Shown here piece after piece: positions 33,597 to 42,800 of a DNA stretch of 43,666 bases. Under the pieces are notes generated by a model. That model worked only from the letters and a program-made list of their open reading frames with translations. It searched no databases and had not been told where the DNA came from. Each line of letters starts with the position of its first letter. Position 1 is the stretch's first letter. This stretch comes from Opitutales bacterium (GTDB taxonomy: Bacteria; Verrucomicrobiota; Verrucomicrobiia; Opitutales; Seribacteraceae). The stretch spans positions 1-43,666 of the forward strand of contig JAOFTV010000015.1 in assembly GCA_028045305.1 (NCBI GenBank), in the 5' to 3' direction. Made by a program: the position numbers and the translations under genes.

Positions 33597-35537
33597 ATGG
33601 CTGACCATAAATATACGGCAGACACGATCAAGTCGCTCGATTGGAAAGAGCACATTCGCTTGCGTCCGGGTATGTACATTGGGAAGCTCGGAGATGGATC
33701 ATCCGAAGACGATGGTATATATGTTTTACTTAAGGAGGTTCTCGATAATTCAATTGATGAATTTGTCATGGGGTATGGCAAACAGATTGAGGTTGAGTGT
33801 GATGGGCAAGTAGTCACAGTACGAGACTTTGGACGGGGAATACCTTTAGAAAAATTGCTCGATTGTTCGAGTAAGATAAACACAGGTGCAAAGTACGATT
33901 CGGAAGCATTTAAAAAGTCAGTTGGTCTTAATGGGGTTGGAATTAAAGCGGTCAACGCACTATCCAATATGTTTGAAATTCAGGCTTTTCGTGAGGGGGA
34001 GACCCGAAGGATTGAATTTGCCGCTGGCGAGATCCAGTCGATCGATAAAAAAAATAAATCCACCAAGGAAGAGAACGGAACCACGATTTCTTATGTTCCG
34101 GACGAGTCCATGTTCAAGAAGTATCGCTACCGTAACGAGTATGTTGAGCGTATGCTTCGCTATTACACTTATCTTAATCGCGGACTCACCATCCGGTACA
34201 ATGGCAAACGTTTCCGCTCCAAGGATGGGTTGAAAGATTTACTTGAAGAGAACATTTCTGAATCTCCACTTTATCCAATTATTTACATTGAAGGACATGA
34301 TATTGAAGTAGCGTTCACCCATCTTGATCAATACGGAGAGGATTATTTTTCTTTTGTTAATGGTCAGCATACGACGCAGGGAGGTACCCATCAGGCAGCT
34401 TTTCGTGAAGCGGTGGTTAAGACTGTTCGCGATTTTGTAAAAAAGAATTTTGATGCAGCCGATGTACGCAGCGGTATTGTTGCCGCCATTAGCATAAAAG
34501 TACAGGAACCAGTCTTTGAATCCCAGACCAAGACCAAGTTAGGATCGCTTACTGTATCTCCGGACGGAGAGACTATTCGTACATTTGTGGGTAACTTTCT
34601 CAAGGAGAAGTTGGACAATTATCTGCACAAGCATCCGGAAGTAGCTGATGCTCTTCAACAAAAGATTCAGCGAAGCGAACGGGAACGCAAGGAACTTAAG
34701 GGTATTCAAAAAATTGCCCGCGAACGGGCAAAAAAGAGCAAGGTACACAACCGCAAACTCCGTGACTGCCGTATTCATTTGAGTGGTAAAAACAAAGAGC
34801 GTTTTAAAAGTACATTATTTATAACCGAGGGAGATTCTGCCAGTGGGTCGATTACCAAGGCTCGGGATGTACAGTTCCAGGGAGTGTTCAGTTTGAAGGG
34901 TAAACCACTCAATACTTTTGGACTTACCCGCAAGGTGGTCTATGAGAATGAGGAGTTTAATTTAATCCAGGCTGCCCTAGGAATTGAAGAAGACTTGGAG
35001 GGCTTACACTATAACCAAGTTGTGATCGCCACCGATGCTGATGTTGACGGTATGCACATTCGTTTACTCCTCATTACCTTCTTTCTTCAATTCTTTCCCG
35101 AATTGATTCGTCAGGGACACTTGTTTGTTCTGCAAACTCCTTTGTTTCGAGTGCGAAATAAGAAAACCACCCTGTATTGTTACGACGATACTGAGCGCGA
35201 TGCCGCTATTAAAACCCTGGGCAGAAACCCAGAAATTACCAGGTTTAAAGGACTTGGTGAGATTTCTCCCGACGAATTTAAACATTTTATCGGCGATGAT
35301 ATTCGTTTGGACCCAGTGAAGATAGACGCCAACGAATCCCTCAAGGAGATGCTCAAATTCTTCATGGGTAAAAACACTCCGATTCGGCAGGAATACATTA
35401 TCCGAAACCTTCGTTTTGAACATGATATTTTGGACGAGGAAGATGAGGATAAGGAGAACGGAGAAGCCATTCTCCCCAAGAAGGGAAAAAAACCAGAGGC
35501 TTCGAAAGAAGAAATAGCCGAAAGTGCGGCTGCTTAA
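33597..35537 (+). CDS. parE: Topoisomerase IV subunit B (type IIA ATPase subunit)
   Basis: This 646-residue ATPase subunit of a type IIA topoisomerase unlinks replicated chromosomes. The GHKL ATP-binding motifs are present ([31 protein letters not shown]). The transducer region carries QTKTKLG, and the TOPRIM domain has TEGDSASGS and TDADVDG. The length is that of ParE rather than long proteobacterial GyrB. The last 30 residues are an acidic/Lys-rich tail. ATG 33597 is preferred over TTG 33588. The parC gene follows after 12 bases. Assignment as topoisomerase IV rather than gyrase rests mainly on the degenerate GyrA box of the partner. Confidence 0.9.
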   Translation: MADHKYTADTIKSLDWKEHIRLRPGMYIGKLGDGSSEDDGIYVLLKEVLDNSIDEFVMGYGKQIEVECDGQVVTVRDFGRGIPLEKLLDCSSKINTGAKYDSEAFKKSVGLNGVGIKAVNALSNMFEIQAFREGETRRIEFAAGEIQSIDKKNKSTKEENGTTISYVPDESMFKKYRYRNEYVERMLRYYTYLNRGLTIRYNGKRFRSKDGLKDLLEENISESPLYPIIYIEGHDIEVAFTHLDQYGEDYFSFVNGQHTTQGGTHQAAFREAVVKTVRDFVKKNFDAADVRSGIVAAISIKVQEPVFESQTKTKLGSLTVSPDGETIRTFVGNFLKEKLDNYLHKHPEVADALQQKIQRSERERKELKGIQKIARERAKKSKVHNRKLRDCRIHLSGKNKERFKSTLFITEGDSASGSITKARDVQFQGVFSLKGKPLNTFGLTRKVVYENEEFNLIQAALGIEEDLEGLHYNQVVIATDADVDGMHIRLLLITFFLQFFPELIRQGHLFVLQTPLFRVRNKKTTLYCYDDTERDAAIKTLGRNPEITRFKGLGEISPDEFKHFIGDDIRLDPVKIDANESLKEMLKFFMGKNTPIRQEYIIRNLRFEHDILDEEDEDKENGEAILPKKGKKPEASKEEIAESAAA

Positions 35538-35549
35538 ATATTTAGTCAA

Positions 35550-37874
35550 ATGAGTGCCGACCAAATCAATACGAATGAAGATGCGGACGATACTCCAGAA
35601 GAATCGATTGACGATTTAGAAGAATCGAAAACTAAAGAAGTTGCCGATCGTAGGTTTGATCCCGAAGCCCTCGCTCTTGAAGGCCCGAAAAGAGGAGATG
35701 ACGATGCAATCTATGTCGATGATATGTACGGTGATTGGTTTCTTGACTATGCATCCTATGTTATTCTCGAACGGGCTGTACCTCATGCAGATGACGGACT
35801 AAAACCAGTACAGCGTCGAATTCTTCACTCTATGAAGGAGTTGGATGATGGTCGTTACAACAAGGTAGCCAATGTTATTGGTAACACGATGAAGTACCAC
35901 CCACATGGTGATGCTTCTATTGGAGATGCCATCGTTCAAATCGGGCAAAAAGATTTGTTGATCGATACCCAAGGCAATTGGGGCAATGTACTTACCGGTG
36001 ATTCTGCAGCTGCTCCCCGGTATATCGAAGCCCGGTTGACTCCATTTGCCTTAGAAGTGATCTTTAGTCCCAAGGTGACTACCTGGGCATCCTCTTATGA
36101 CGGTCGGAATAAAGAGCCTGTCACTTTTCCCACAAAATTTCCTTTATTGTTAGCACAGGGAGCCGAAGGAATTGCGGTCGGTTTATCGACTAAGATTTTA
36201 CCCCATAATTTCCTCGAAATCATCGATTCAATGATCGATGCGTTGCGTAAAAATCCGGTTGATTTGTTACCTGACTTTCCTCAGGGAGGTATGGCCGATT
36301 GTACCTCCTACAATGGGGGGGCACGCGGTGGCCGAATTCGGGTGCGGGCGAAAATTGAAGTCGTAAAAAAACACCTCCTTAAAGTTGTGGAGATTCCTTT
36401 TGGAACGACCACCACCAGTTTGATTGACTCTGTACTTGCGGCAAACGATAAGGGCAAAATCAAAATTTCCAAAATCGAGGATAATACCGCAGAATTCGTG
36501 GAGATCATGATTCATCTGCCCTCTACAGTATCCTCGGAAGAAGCTCTGCCTGCCCTCTATGCTTTTACTGATTGCGAGGTCAGCCTCGCACCCAATGCCT
36601 GTGTGATTAAGGACAATCATCCGCAATTTCTGTCGGTCAATGATTTGATTAAATCCTCAGCCGACCTGACTCGTGATTTACTTGGACAGGAACTTGAAAT
36701 TCGCCTCGCTGAGTTGCAGGAGAAATGGCACTTCTCATCCCTTGAAAAAATATTTATCGAGAAAAGAATCTATCGTGATATTGAAAAGGAAGAGACTTGG
36801 GAGGGGGTAATTTCTGCGGTGGATAAAGGCTTGAAGCCTTACATCAAAATTTTCCGCCGATCTATCACTCAGGATGATATTCTCCGCTTGTTGGAAATTC
36901 GTATCAAGCGGATATCCAAGTTCGACTCTTTTCGTGCGGATGAAGTTATCAAGGGTTTCGAAGAAGACATTAAAGAGGTCGAAGGGCATCTTGCTCAGCT
37001 TACCCGGTATACCATTCGTTACCTCAAGGATTTAAAAAAGAATTACGGTAAGGGCAGGGAAAGAAAAACTGAAATTTGCCGGGAAGCGGATGGTTCGCTT
37101 GCTCCCTTCGATAGGATCAATGCCGCACAGGTAGTTGTGGCCAATGAAACCCTTTACCTCAACCGGAAGGATGGATTTGCTGGGTATGGTTTAAAGAAGG
37201 ACGAGGCCATTGAGAAGTGTTCAAACTTGGATGACATTATTGTCTTTGGAAAAGATGGAATTATGAAGGTGATGAAAGTTGCCGAGAAAATGTTTGTGGG
37301 TAAATCTCCTTTGCGGGTTAACGTTTTTCGCAGGGATGAAGAAAAGGTTTACAATCTTGTCTATCGGGATGGGAAGAGTGGTCGCTTATATGCTAAGAAG
37401 TTCAAGGTTGGCGGAGTAACCCGCGAAAAAGAATATCCCTTATTTAAGACCCATACTAAATCACGTATCTTTTTCTTTGCGGTGCATGATAATGAAAAGA
37501 AAAACAGTCGTATTCTTGTACACCTTGATCCTGAGCTTAAACGAATCAAGGAAATGGTTATTGAGCTCGATTTTGCATGGCTTGATTTACAAGGCCGTGG
37601 GGCAAAGGGTAGTACTTTAACTGCTCATAAAGTCGACCGTGTGGTCAACGCTCCCAAAGAAAATGGAGATGATGAAGTTTCGAAAGAGAATTCAGGGAAA
37701 GAGGGAAAGCAAATTCCTCAACCTAAAGAAAAAATCTCACCACCCAAAGAGGAGCCTGTAGTCTCTAAGAGTGATGATAAAAAAACTGTTTCTCAGGAAA
37801 AAAAGGATGCTCCAGACAGTAACGATTCCTCACAGGGAAAAGACCCAAGAAGCCAGGCAACCTTTGAGTTTTAG
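35550..37874 (+). CDS. parC: Topoisomerase IV subunit A (DNA breakage subunit)
   Basis: This 774-residue protein cuts and rejoins DNA with the active-site Tyr158 (AAPRYIEARLT). The preceding winged-helix region contains GLKPVQRRILHSM and KYHPHGDASIGDAIV. A coiled-coil tower follows, then a beta-propeller-like C-terminal domain. A canonical GyrA box (QRRGGKG) is absent; the closest stretch is LQGRGAKGSTLTAH near residue 680, fitting ParC rather than GyrA. Two extras stand out: an acidic N-terminal extension of about 55 residues, and a Lys/Glu/Ser-rich tail of about 80 residues after the propeller. It is probably translated with parE. Confidence 0.9.
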   Translation: MSADQINTNEDADDTPEESIDDLEESKTKEVADRRFDPEALALEGPKRGDDDAIYVDDMYGDWFLDYASYVILERAVPHADDGLKPVQRRILHSMKELDDGRYNKVANVIGNTMKYHPHGDASIGDAIVQIGQKDLLIDTQGNWGNVLTGDSAAAPRYIEARLTPFALEVIFSPKVTTWASSYDGRNKEPVTFPTKFPLLLAQGAEGIAVGLSTKILPHNFLEIIDSMIDALRKNPVDLLPDFPQGGMADCTSYNGGARGGRIRVRAKIEVVKKHLLKVVEIPFGTTTTSLIDSVLAANDKGKIKISKIEDNTAEFVEIMIHLPSTVSSEEALPALYAFTDCEVSLAPNACVIKDNHPQFLSVNDLIKSSADLTRDLLGQELEIRLAELQEKWHFSSLEKIFIEKRIYRDIEKEETWEGVISAVDKGLKPYIKIFRRSITQDDILRLLEIRIKRISKFDSFRADEVIKGFEEDIKEVEGHLAQLTRYTIRYLKDLKKNYGKGRERKTEICREADGSLAPFDRINAAQVVVANETLYLNRKDGFAGYGLKKDEAIEKCSNLDDIIVFGKDGIMKVMKVAEKMFVGKSPLRVNVFRRDEEKVYNLVYRDGKSGRLYAKKFKVGGVTREKEYPLFKTHTKSRIFFFAVHDNEKKNSRILVHLDPELKRIKEMVIELDFAWLDLQGRGAKGSTLTAHKVDRVVNAPKENGDDEVSKENSGKEGKQIPQPKEKISPPKEEPVVSKSDDKKTVSQEKKDAPDSNDSSQGKDPRSQATFEF

Positions 37875-37926
37875 GAGTTCATCAAGAAGCATGGTTTTTT
37901 AGTCTTACTTAATAACCTGTACTTTT

Positions 37927-38586
37927 ATGTTCAATTCCGTGCCCAGGGAAGAAGTCTATCGTAAAGTTCTTCATGGTTTTGTTATTGTACTCCCCTTAGG
38001 GGTTTTTTACGGCCCAAATATTTTCGCAGTTGAACGGTCGTTTTTTTTATTACTTTCATTAGGAATGCTTTTGTACTCCTTACTTACTGAGTTTATTCGC
38101 TTTCGCTATCCCCCATTTGGTAGATGGTTTTTTGCAACTTTTGGATCCATGCTTCGGGAGGAAGAAAAAACACAAATAAGTGGTGCAAGTTATATGGCTG
38201 GGGCCACTTTTCTATGTGCATGGTTGAGTACTATAAGCGAGAGTTTTGCGGCTTGTTCATGTATTTCGCTTACTCTTTTTATTTTAGGCGATGCTGCAGC
38301 TGCACTAGTTGGCAAAGCCATGGGCCGTATCCGTATAGGTAAGAAAACTCTGGAAGGTGCAATTGCTTGTTTTCTACTATGTGTGGTGCTTGCCTATTGG
38401 GTCTTTCCAATCCTGCCTGATTTTTTGGAAAAGTGGGGTGGAGTATTTTATTTTTGGCAAGCCGCTTGTGTGGCACTCATGATTTCAGTATTAGAATTAT
38501 TTCCAGTTCAAACGGGCAAAGTAAGATGGAATGACAATTTATATGTTCCAGTAGTCGTTACCTTTATAGCCGCGGTGATTCGCTAG
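37927..38586 (+). CDS. Dolichol/phytol-kinase-like membrane enzyme
   Basis: This 219-residue protein has about six membrane helices. Motifs REEVYRKVLHG near the N-terminus and GDAAAALVGKAMGRIRIGKKTLEGAIACF in the second half match the diacylglycerol/polyprenol kinase family (SEC59, DGK1, VTE5), which phosphorylates lipid alcohols with CTP. The substrate here (a polyprenol, phytol or diacylglycerol) cannot be read from the sequence. The end includes NDNLYVPVV, also typical of the family. It follows parC after about 50 bases in the same direction and converges on the DUF3293 gene with four bases between stops. Confidence 0.85.
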   Translation: MFNSVPREEVYRKVLHGFVIVLPLGVFYGPNIFAVERSFFLLLSLGMLLYSLLTEFIRFRYPPFGRWFFATFGSMLREEEKTQISGASYMAGATFLCAWLSTISESFAACSCISLTLFILGDAAAALVGKAMGRIRIGKKTLEGAIACFLLCVVLAYWVFPILPDFLEKWGGVFYFWQAACVALMISVLELFPVQTGKVRWNDNLYVPVVVTFIAAVIR

Positions 38587-38590
38587 TCTT

Positions 38591-38974
38591 TCAAATCCAA
38601 CGCTCACTAAATGAGCCGAGATCAACAATATCCCCTGTTTCTAGGCAAGGAATAAGTGCAAGCTCATCCTGTTTGATACCAAAAATTGCCCGTTGTTCAA
38701 AAGCACGGCCCCAAGCCAATGATTTTTTTTCTGATGCATTAGTAAAAAAGCTTGGTTCTTGGTGATTTAAATCAATGGATACGCCGGTTATCGCAAAGCA
38801 ATCAAATCCAGATAGTCTAATCTGTTCCTTAAGTTTTTGGTTTCGTAGTCGGTTCTCGATCTCGGATAGTTGAAGATCCATGGGATTATAAGCAGTAATG
38901 ATATGGCCTTCTTGGGGCAATGAGTCCTCCGAATCATTTCTGCAAAACCTCGTTTCAAAATAAGCGGGGTTCAT
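38591..38974 (-). CDS. DUF3293 protein
   Basis: This 127-residue cytoplasmic protein has the DUF3293 layout: an ITAYNPMDLQLSEIENRLRN segment (residues about 27-46), EPSFF in the middle and GRAFEQRAIFGI followed by a short beta end. The function of the family is unknown. The frame is open to 39055, but ATG 38974 overlaps the stop of the metallopeptidase gene (ATGA) and gives the family N-terminus, so the longer version is rejected. It is the last gene of the minus-strand cluster. Confidence 0.82.
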   Translation of the reverse strand: MNPAYFETRFCRNDSEDSLPQEGHIITAYNPMDLQLSEIENRLRNQKLKEQIRLSGFDCFAITGVSIDLNHQEPSFFTNASEKKSLAWGRAFEQRAIFGIKQDELALIPCLETGDIVDLGSFSERWI

Positions 38975-39816
38975 TTGTTTTTGTCCTGTTTGGTAGAGAT
39001 TCCAAATAGATTGATCACTTGTCTGACAAATTTCTTTTGCCCAGTTTGTGGACATGCTCCGTACCAGTCACTCAAATATTCCTCGAATGTTTTACTTTGC
39101 CCATTTTGTGAATGGTTTAGCCAGGAGCATGCGGACCATGCCGATCTTGGATTTTGTTCAATGATGCTGAGTAATTTCACAGCTATCCAAAGGTTTTGTT
39201 TTCGCAGACCAGCATTTCTCGAGAGGGCAATACGGTTTTCTCTCCACCACGAAGGCAGTTGGAAGTTTTCCGGGCATGAACTACCTTTTATTCGATCAAT
39301 CCTGTATTTGACGAATTCGGGAGCATAAGATTTCCATGTCGGATAGGGTGGGGAAGCAGACCAATGGGTGGACAGTTTTTCAAGCACATACAAAGATGCT
39401 GCTTCACAAATGCTCTCCTCAAACCATTCGTTGGACGGATCACCTTTTTTGAATCCGCACATGATGTGCCCAAGTTCATGGGCAAATTGAAAGACATATT
39501 GGCACCAGTATCGATCCTTTGCGCTTATTTTTATTTGGATTTCGTCTGTGTTTGTACGCTTATAAAGTGTCGAAGGCATAGCCTTTGTACTTTCCACAAC
39601 AATTGAGCATTGCTGTATTCTTTCTGAGTAAGGAAGCAGAACTTGCTTACTGGATTCCAATACAGATAGAACCTCTACCTTTTGAGCAGTTCCCCAATTC
39701 GATAATCCTAAACGAATAGTCGATCCATCAAGGTTTACACAGAAACTAGTCAGGGCAACGACAAGCATTGCACCACATGTTGGAAAAACTCTCGAAAGCA
39801 AACGAGAATGTTTCAA
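38971..39816 (-). CDS. Secreted HELGH metallopeptidase-like protein
   Basis: This 281-residue protein has a signal-like N-terminus (KHSRLLSR then a hydrophobic stretch to about residue 30). The zinc motif HELGH is at residues 113-117, and FEESICEAASLY follows at 132-143, where Glu134 or Glu138 would be the third ligand, as in gluzincins. The family is not one I can name; substrates are unknown. The start is uncertain: TTG 39816 gives the best signal peptide, and the first ATG is at 39768. It begins three bases after the stop of the large surface protein and ends in an ATGA overlap with the DUF3293 gene, so the three are probably one operon. Confidence 0.75.
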   Translation of the reverse strand: MKHSRLLSRVFPTCGAMLVVALTSFCVNLDGSTIRLGLSNWGTAQKVEVLSVLESSKQVLLPYSERIQQCSIVVESTKAMPSTLYKRTNTDEIQIKISAKDRYWCQYVFQFAHELGHIMCGFKKGDPSNEWFEESICEAASLYVLEKLSTHWSASPPYPTWKSYAPEFVKYRIDRIKGSSCPENFQLPSWWRENRIALSRNAGLRKQNLWIAVKLLSIIEQNPRSAWSACSWLNHSQNGQSKTFEEYLSDWYGACPQTGQKKFVRQVINLFGISTKQDKNK

Positions 39817-39819
39817 AGC

Positions 39820-42800
39820 TTATTCAATGGAATTTGATACCGACTCTGCAGTGGGAATTGATTCCAATCCAATATAGGACGAAGTTGAGTAGTCGTAAAA
39901 AATTGGTTGGTTGTTTTTTGTGGTGGTGAAGTAAAGCCAGTCAGCACTGTCGTTTTTGTAAAGATATGGCCACAATTCTTCACCGGTCCATAACCAGCCT
40001 TGGGTTTTGCTCCACAGCCAAACTCCATCGTTCTCATCGGGTGCAGAATACAACCAACCGAGTTGTGCATGATACAACCAACCCTGTTCGTAATAGATGA
40101 ACATACCAAACCATGTGGATTCCTTCCATCCGCCTGGCATTGACACGGTTTCTCCCCACCACGTTTTCTCAGGTTCAGGAATGGTTAACTTTTTCACCGG
40201 TCCAATTCCATAACCTGCAGCGTTCTTGGCCCAGGACCGGAAATAAAGTGTGGGGGAGTACGGACTGTTTGAAAATCTCAATGCAAATGCATTTGGAGTT
40301 CCTTTCCCGCGAATCCAATCTACTTGCTCACCATTCATGGAAATGCTTGAGGAAAGAATGAAGCCGAAGTCTTTAATTTTTCCATTTCCTGAGAAGTTTA
40401 CCATGCCAGAAAGTATAAAAGTTCCATTTTCATCGAAACCGCCATCGAAAGTTTCAAGAATGGGCTTATGGATTGTGGAATATTGATCGTCTGGATCGGT
40501 GCCAGATTCGATTTCTAAAGTATTTTCAAATCCGTCACCATCCCTGTCTTCGTCGTATGCATCTTCGATACCGTCCTTGTCCATGTCTTCTATCACATTG
40601 AGGATTTCTATTGAAAATAACTGCTCGAAAAAAGCACCGTCTTGGTCTTCCACGCGCACAAGCAAATTGGTATTTAATTGATCTTGTTCATAATCAAGAG
40701 CACGAATGGCACGCAAGCTCCCATTTACATCCAATTGGAAGAGTGATTCATGGGCGAGTGAGAAGTTACTTTCGTTATTATGTATGGTATCATTAGACTC
40801 AGTAAAGCTTTCCTCATAAGAAACAAATGAATGGTTTGAGTCTTCAGTTAAATTATCGTCCATAAAGTAGGAAACATGAGGAACTATAGAATAGTGCAAC
40901 GTATCATTCTCATCGGGATCGAATCCTTTAAATATTCCCACCACAGAACCAGGTAAATTATTCTCATTGATTGTTGAAGAATCAATGGTGATTTCCATTG
41001 GTGGTCTATTTTCGTAAACATCAAGTAATTCAAGGGTAAAGAGTTTATCAAAAGAGGCATTGTGTTCATCTTTTACCCGTACACGGATTATGTATTCCAA
41101 AGGATCAGATTCATAATCAAAGGTAGATTTAGTAAATAAACTACCGTTATTATCCATGCTAAATAAATGATTGTCCCATGAATTATTCCCATCCTCCAAA
41201 GAGTAGGTGAGGTGTTGTACAACATTTGGATCATAGCCTACGAAACTAGTTATCCAAGTACCTACATCTAAATTCTCTTTGAATTGAAGTGCGAATGAGG
41301 TGCTAATCTTTGTGGGTGGTTCATTACTTACAAATATTTCACGAGTGATAGTATGCCCGGCATTTCCATTAGTATCAGTGTGGTCATAGGATAGAACATA
41401 AGTACCTGGAATGTTTTCATTAAGTGTACCAGAAATTTGGGCAGTGCCATTACCATCGACTGCATCCTGCCAGGTAGCTCCTGGGTCAGTAAAAGAAAGT
41501 CCAGCCTCTATGGAAACATTAGCATCCCCAGTTAATGTGATCACCGGTGGGGTGGTGTCGACCACTTCAATGGTCCGGTTTACATCCGTTGCGTCATTGC
41601 CACTGGAATCGGTAAAGGAGTAGATGATGGTATAGATTCCAGGGACATTTTCGTCCACCGTGCCGTTGGCATCTGCTGTTCCATTACCATCCACGGCATC
41701 ATTCCAATTTGCACCGTCATCGATGTATGCGGTTCCTGCTTCGTGAGTAATATTAGAATCTCCCAGTAGTGTGATGATTGGGGTCTGGTTGTCCACGACC
41801 TGGACGGATCGGTAAACGGTTTGAGCGGCATTGCCTGCGTGGTCGGTGTAGTTGTATGCGATCTGGTAAATGCCCGGAGTGTTGTCATCGACGGTACCGT
41901 TTCCTTCAATGCTTCCATTGCCATCGACGAGGTCGGTCCATTTGGCACCCTGATCCACATAGGTTACGGATGCGAGGTGGGTGACATTGGCATCCCCGAT
42001 CCGAGTGATCACGGGTGGGGTGGTATCGACCACTTCAATGGTCCGGTTTACATTCACTGCGGTATTGCCACTGGAATCAGTAAAGGAGTAGATGATGGTA
42101 TAGATTCCGGGGACATTTTCGTCAACGGTGCCGTTGGCATCTGCTGTTCCATTACCATCCACGGCATCATTCCAATTTGCACCGTCATCCACATATTCCG
42201 GTCCTGCTTCGTGGGTTATGTTAGAATCTCCCAGCAAGGTGATCACCGGAGCACCCTGATCGACCACCTGGATGGTACGAACCACAGGTTCAGCTTCATT
42301 ACCTGCGGTATCCGTTGCGGAGTATGTGATTTGATAAATACCCGGCGTGTTGTGATCTACGGTACCGTTAGCATCGGCAGAACCGTTGCCATCGACAATA
42401 TCATTCCACTGTGCTCCCTGATCAATGTAAGGTGTCGAAGCGAGATGGGTGACATTTTCGTCCCCAATCAGAGTGATCACCGGTGGGGTGGTGTCCTCGA
42501 CCTGGATCGTCCGGGTGACTGGAACTGCAGGGTTACCACTGCTGTCAGTATAAGTGTATGTGATCAGATAGATTCCAGGAACCTGTGAATTAACCGTACC
42601 ATTGGCATCGGCGGTACCATTACCATCCACAGAATCATTCCATCTTGCCCCAGCATCGACATATTCCGGTCCTGCCTCGTGGGTAATGTTGCTGTCTCCC
42701 TGCAAGGTGATGACGGGTGCGGTATCGTCCAGATCGTTGAGGGTGAGGGTAAATTCTTTTTCGATGGATGCGTTGTGCTCGTCCTTGGCTTGTACCCGTA

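Noticed and set aside
38975..39055. Upstream extension of the DUF3293 gene
   Set aside because: It would overlap the metallopeptidase by 85 bases, and the extra residues do not fit the family; the ATGA junction at 38974 is a better start.
41821..42588. Long plus-strand open frame of 255 codons
   Set aside because: It is antisense to the DUF5011 repeats; repetitive sequence keeps the opposite strand open. It has no family resemblance or ribosome binding site.
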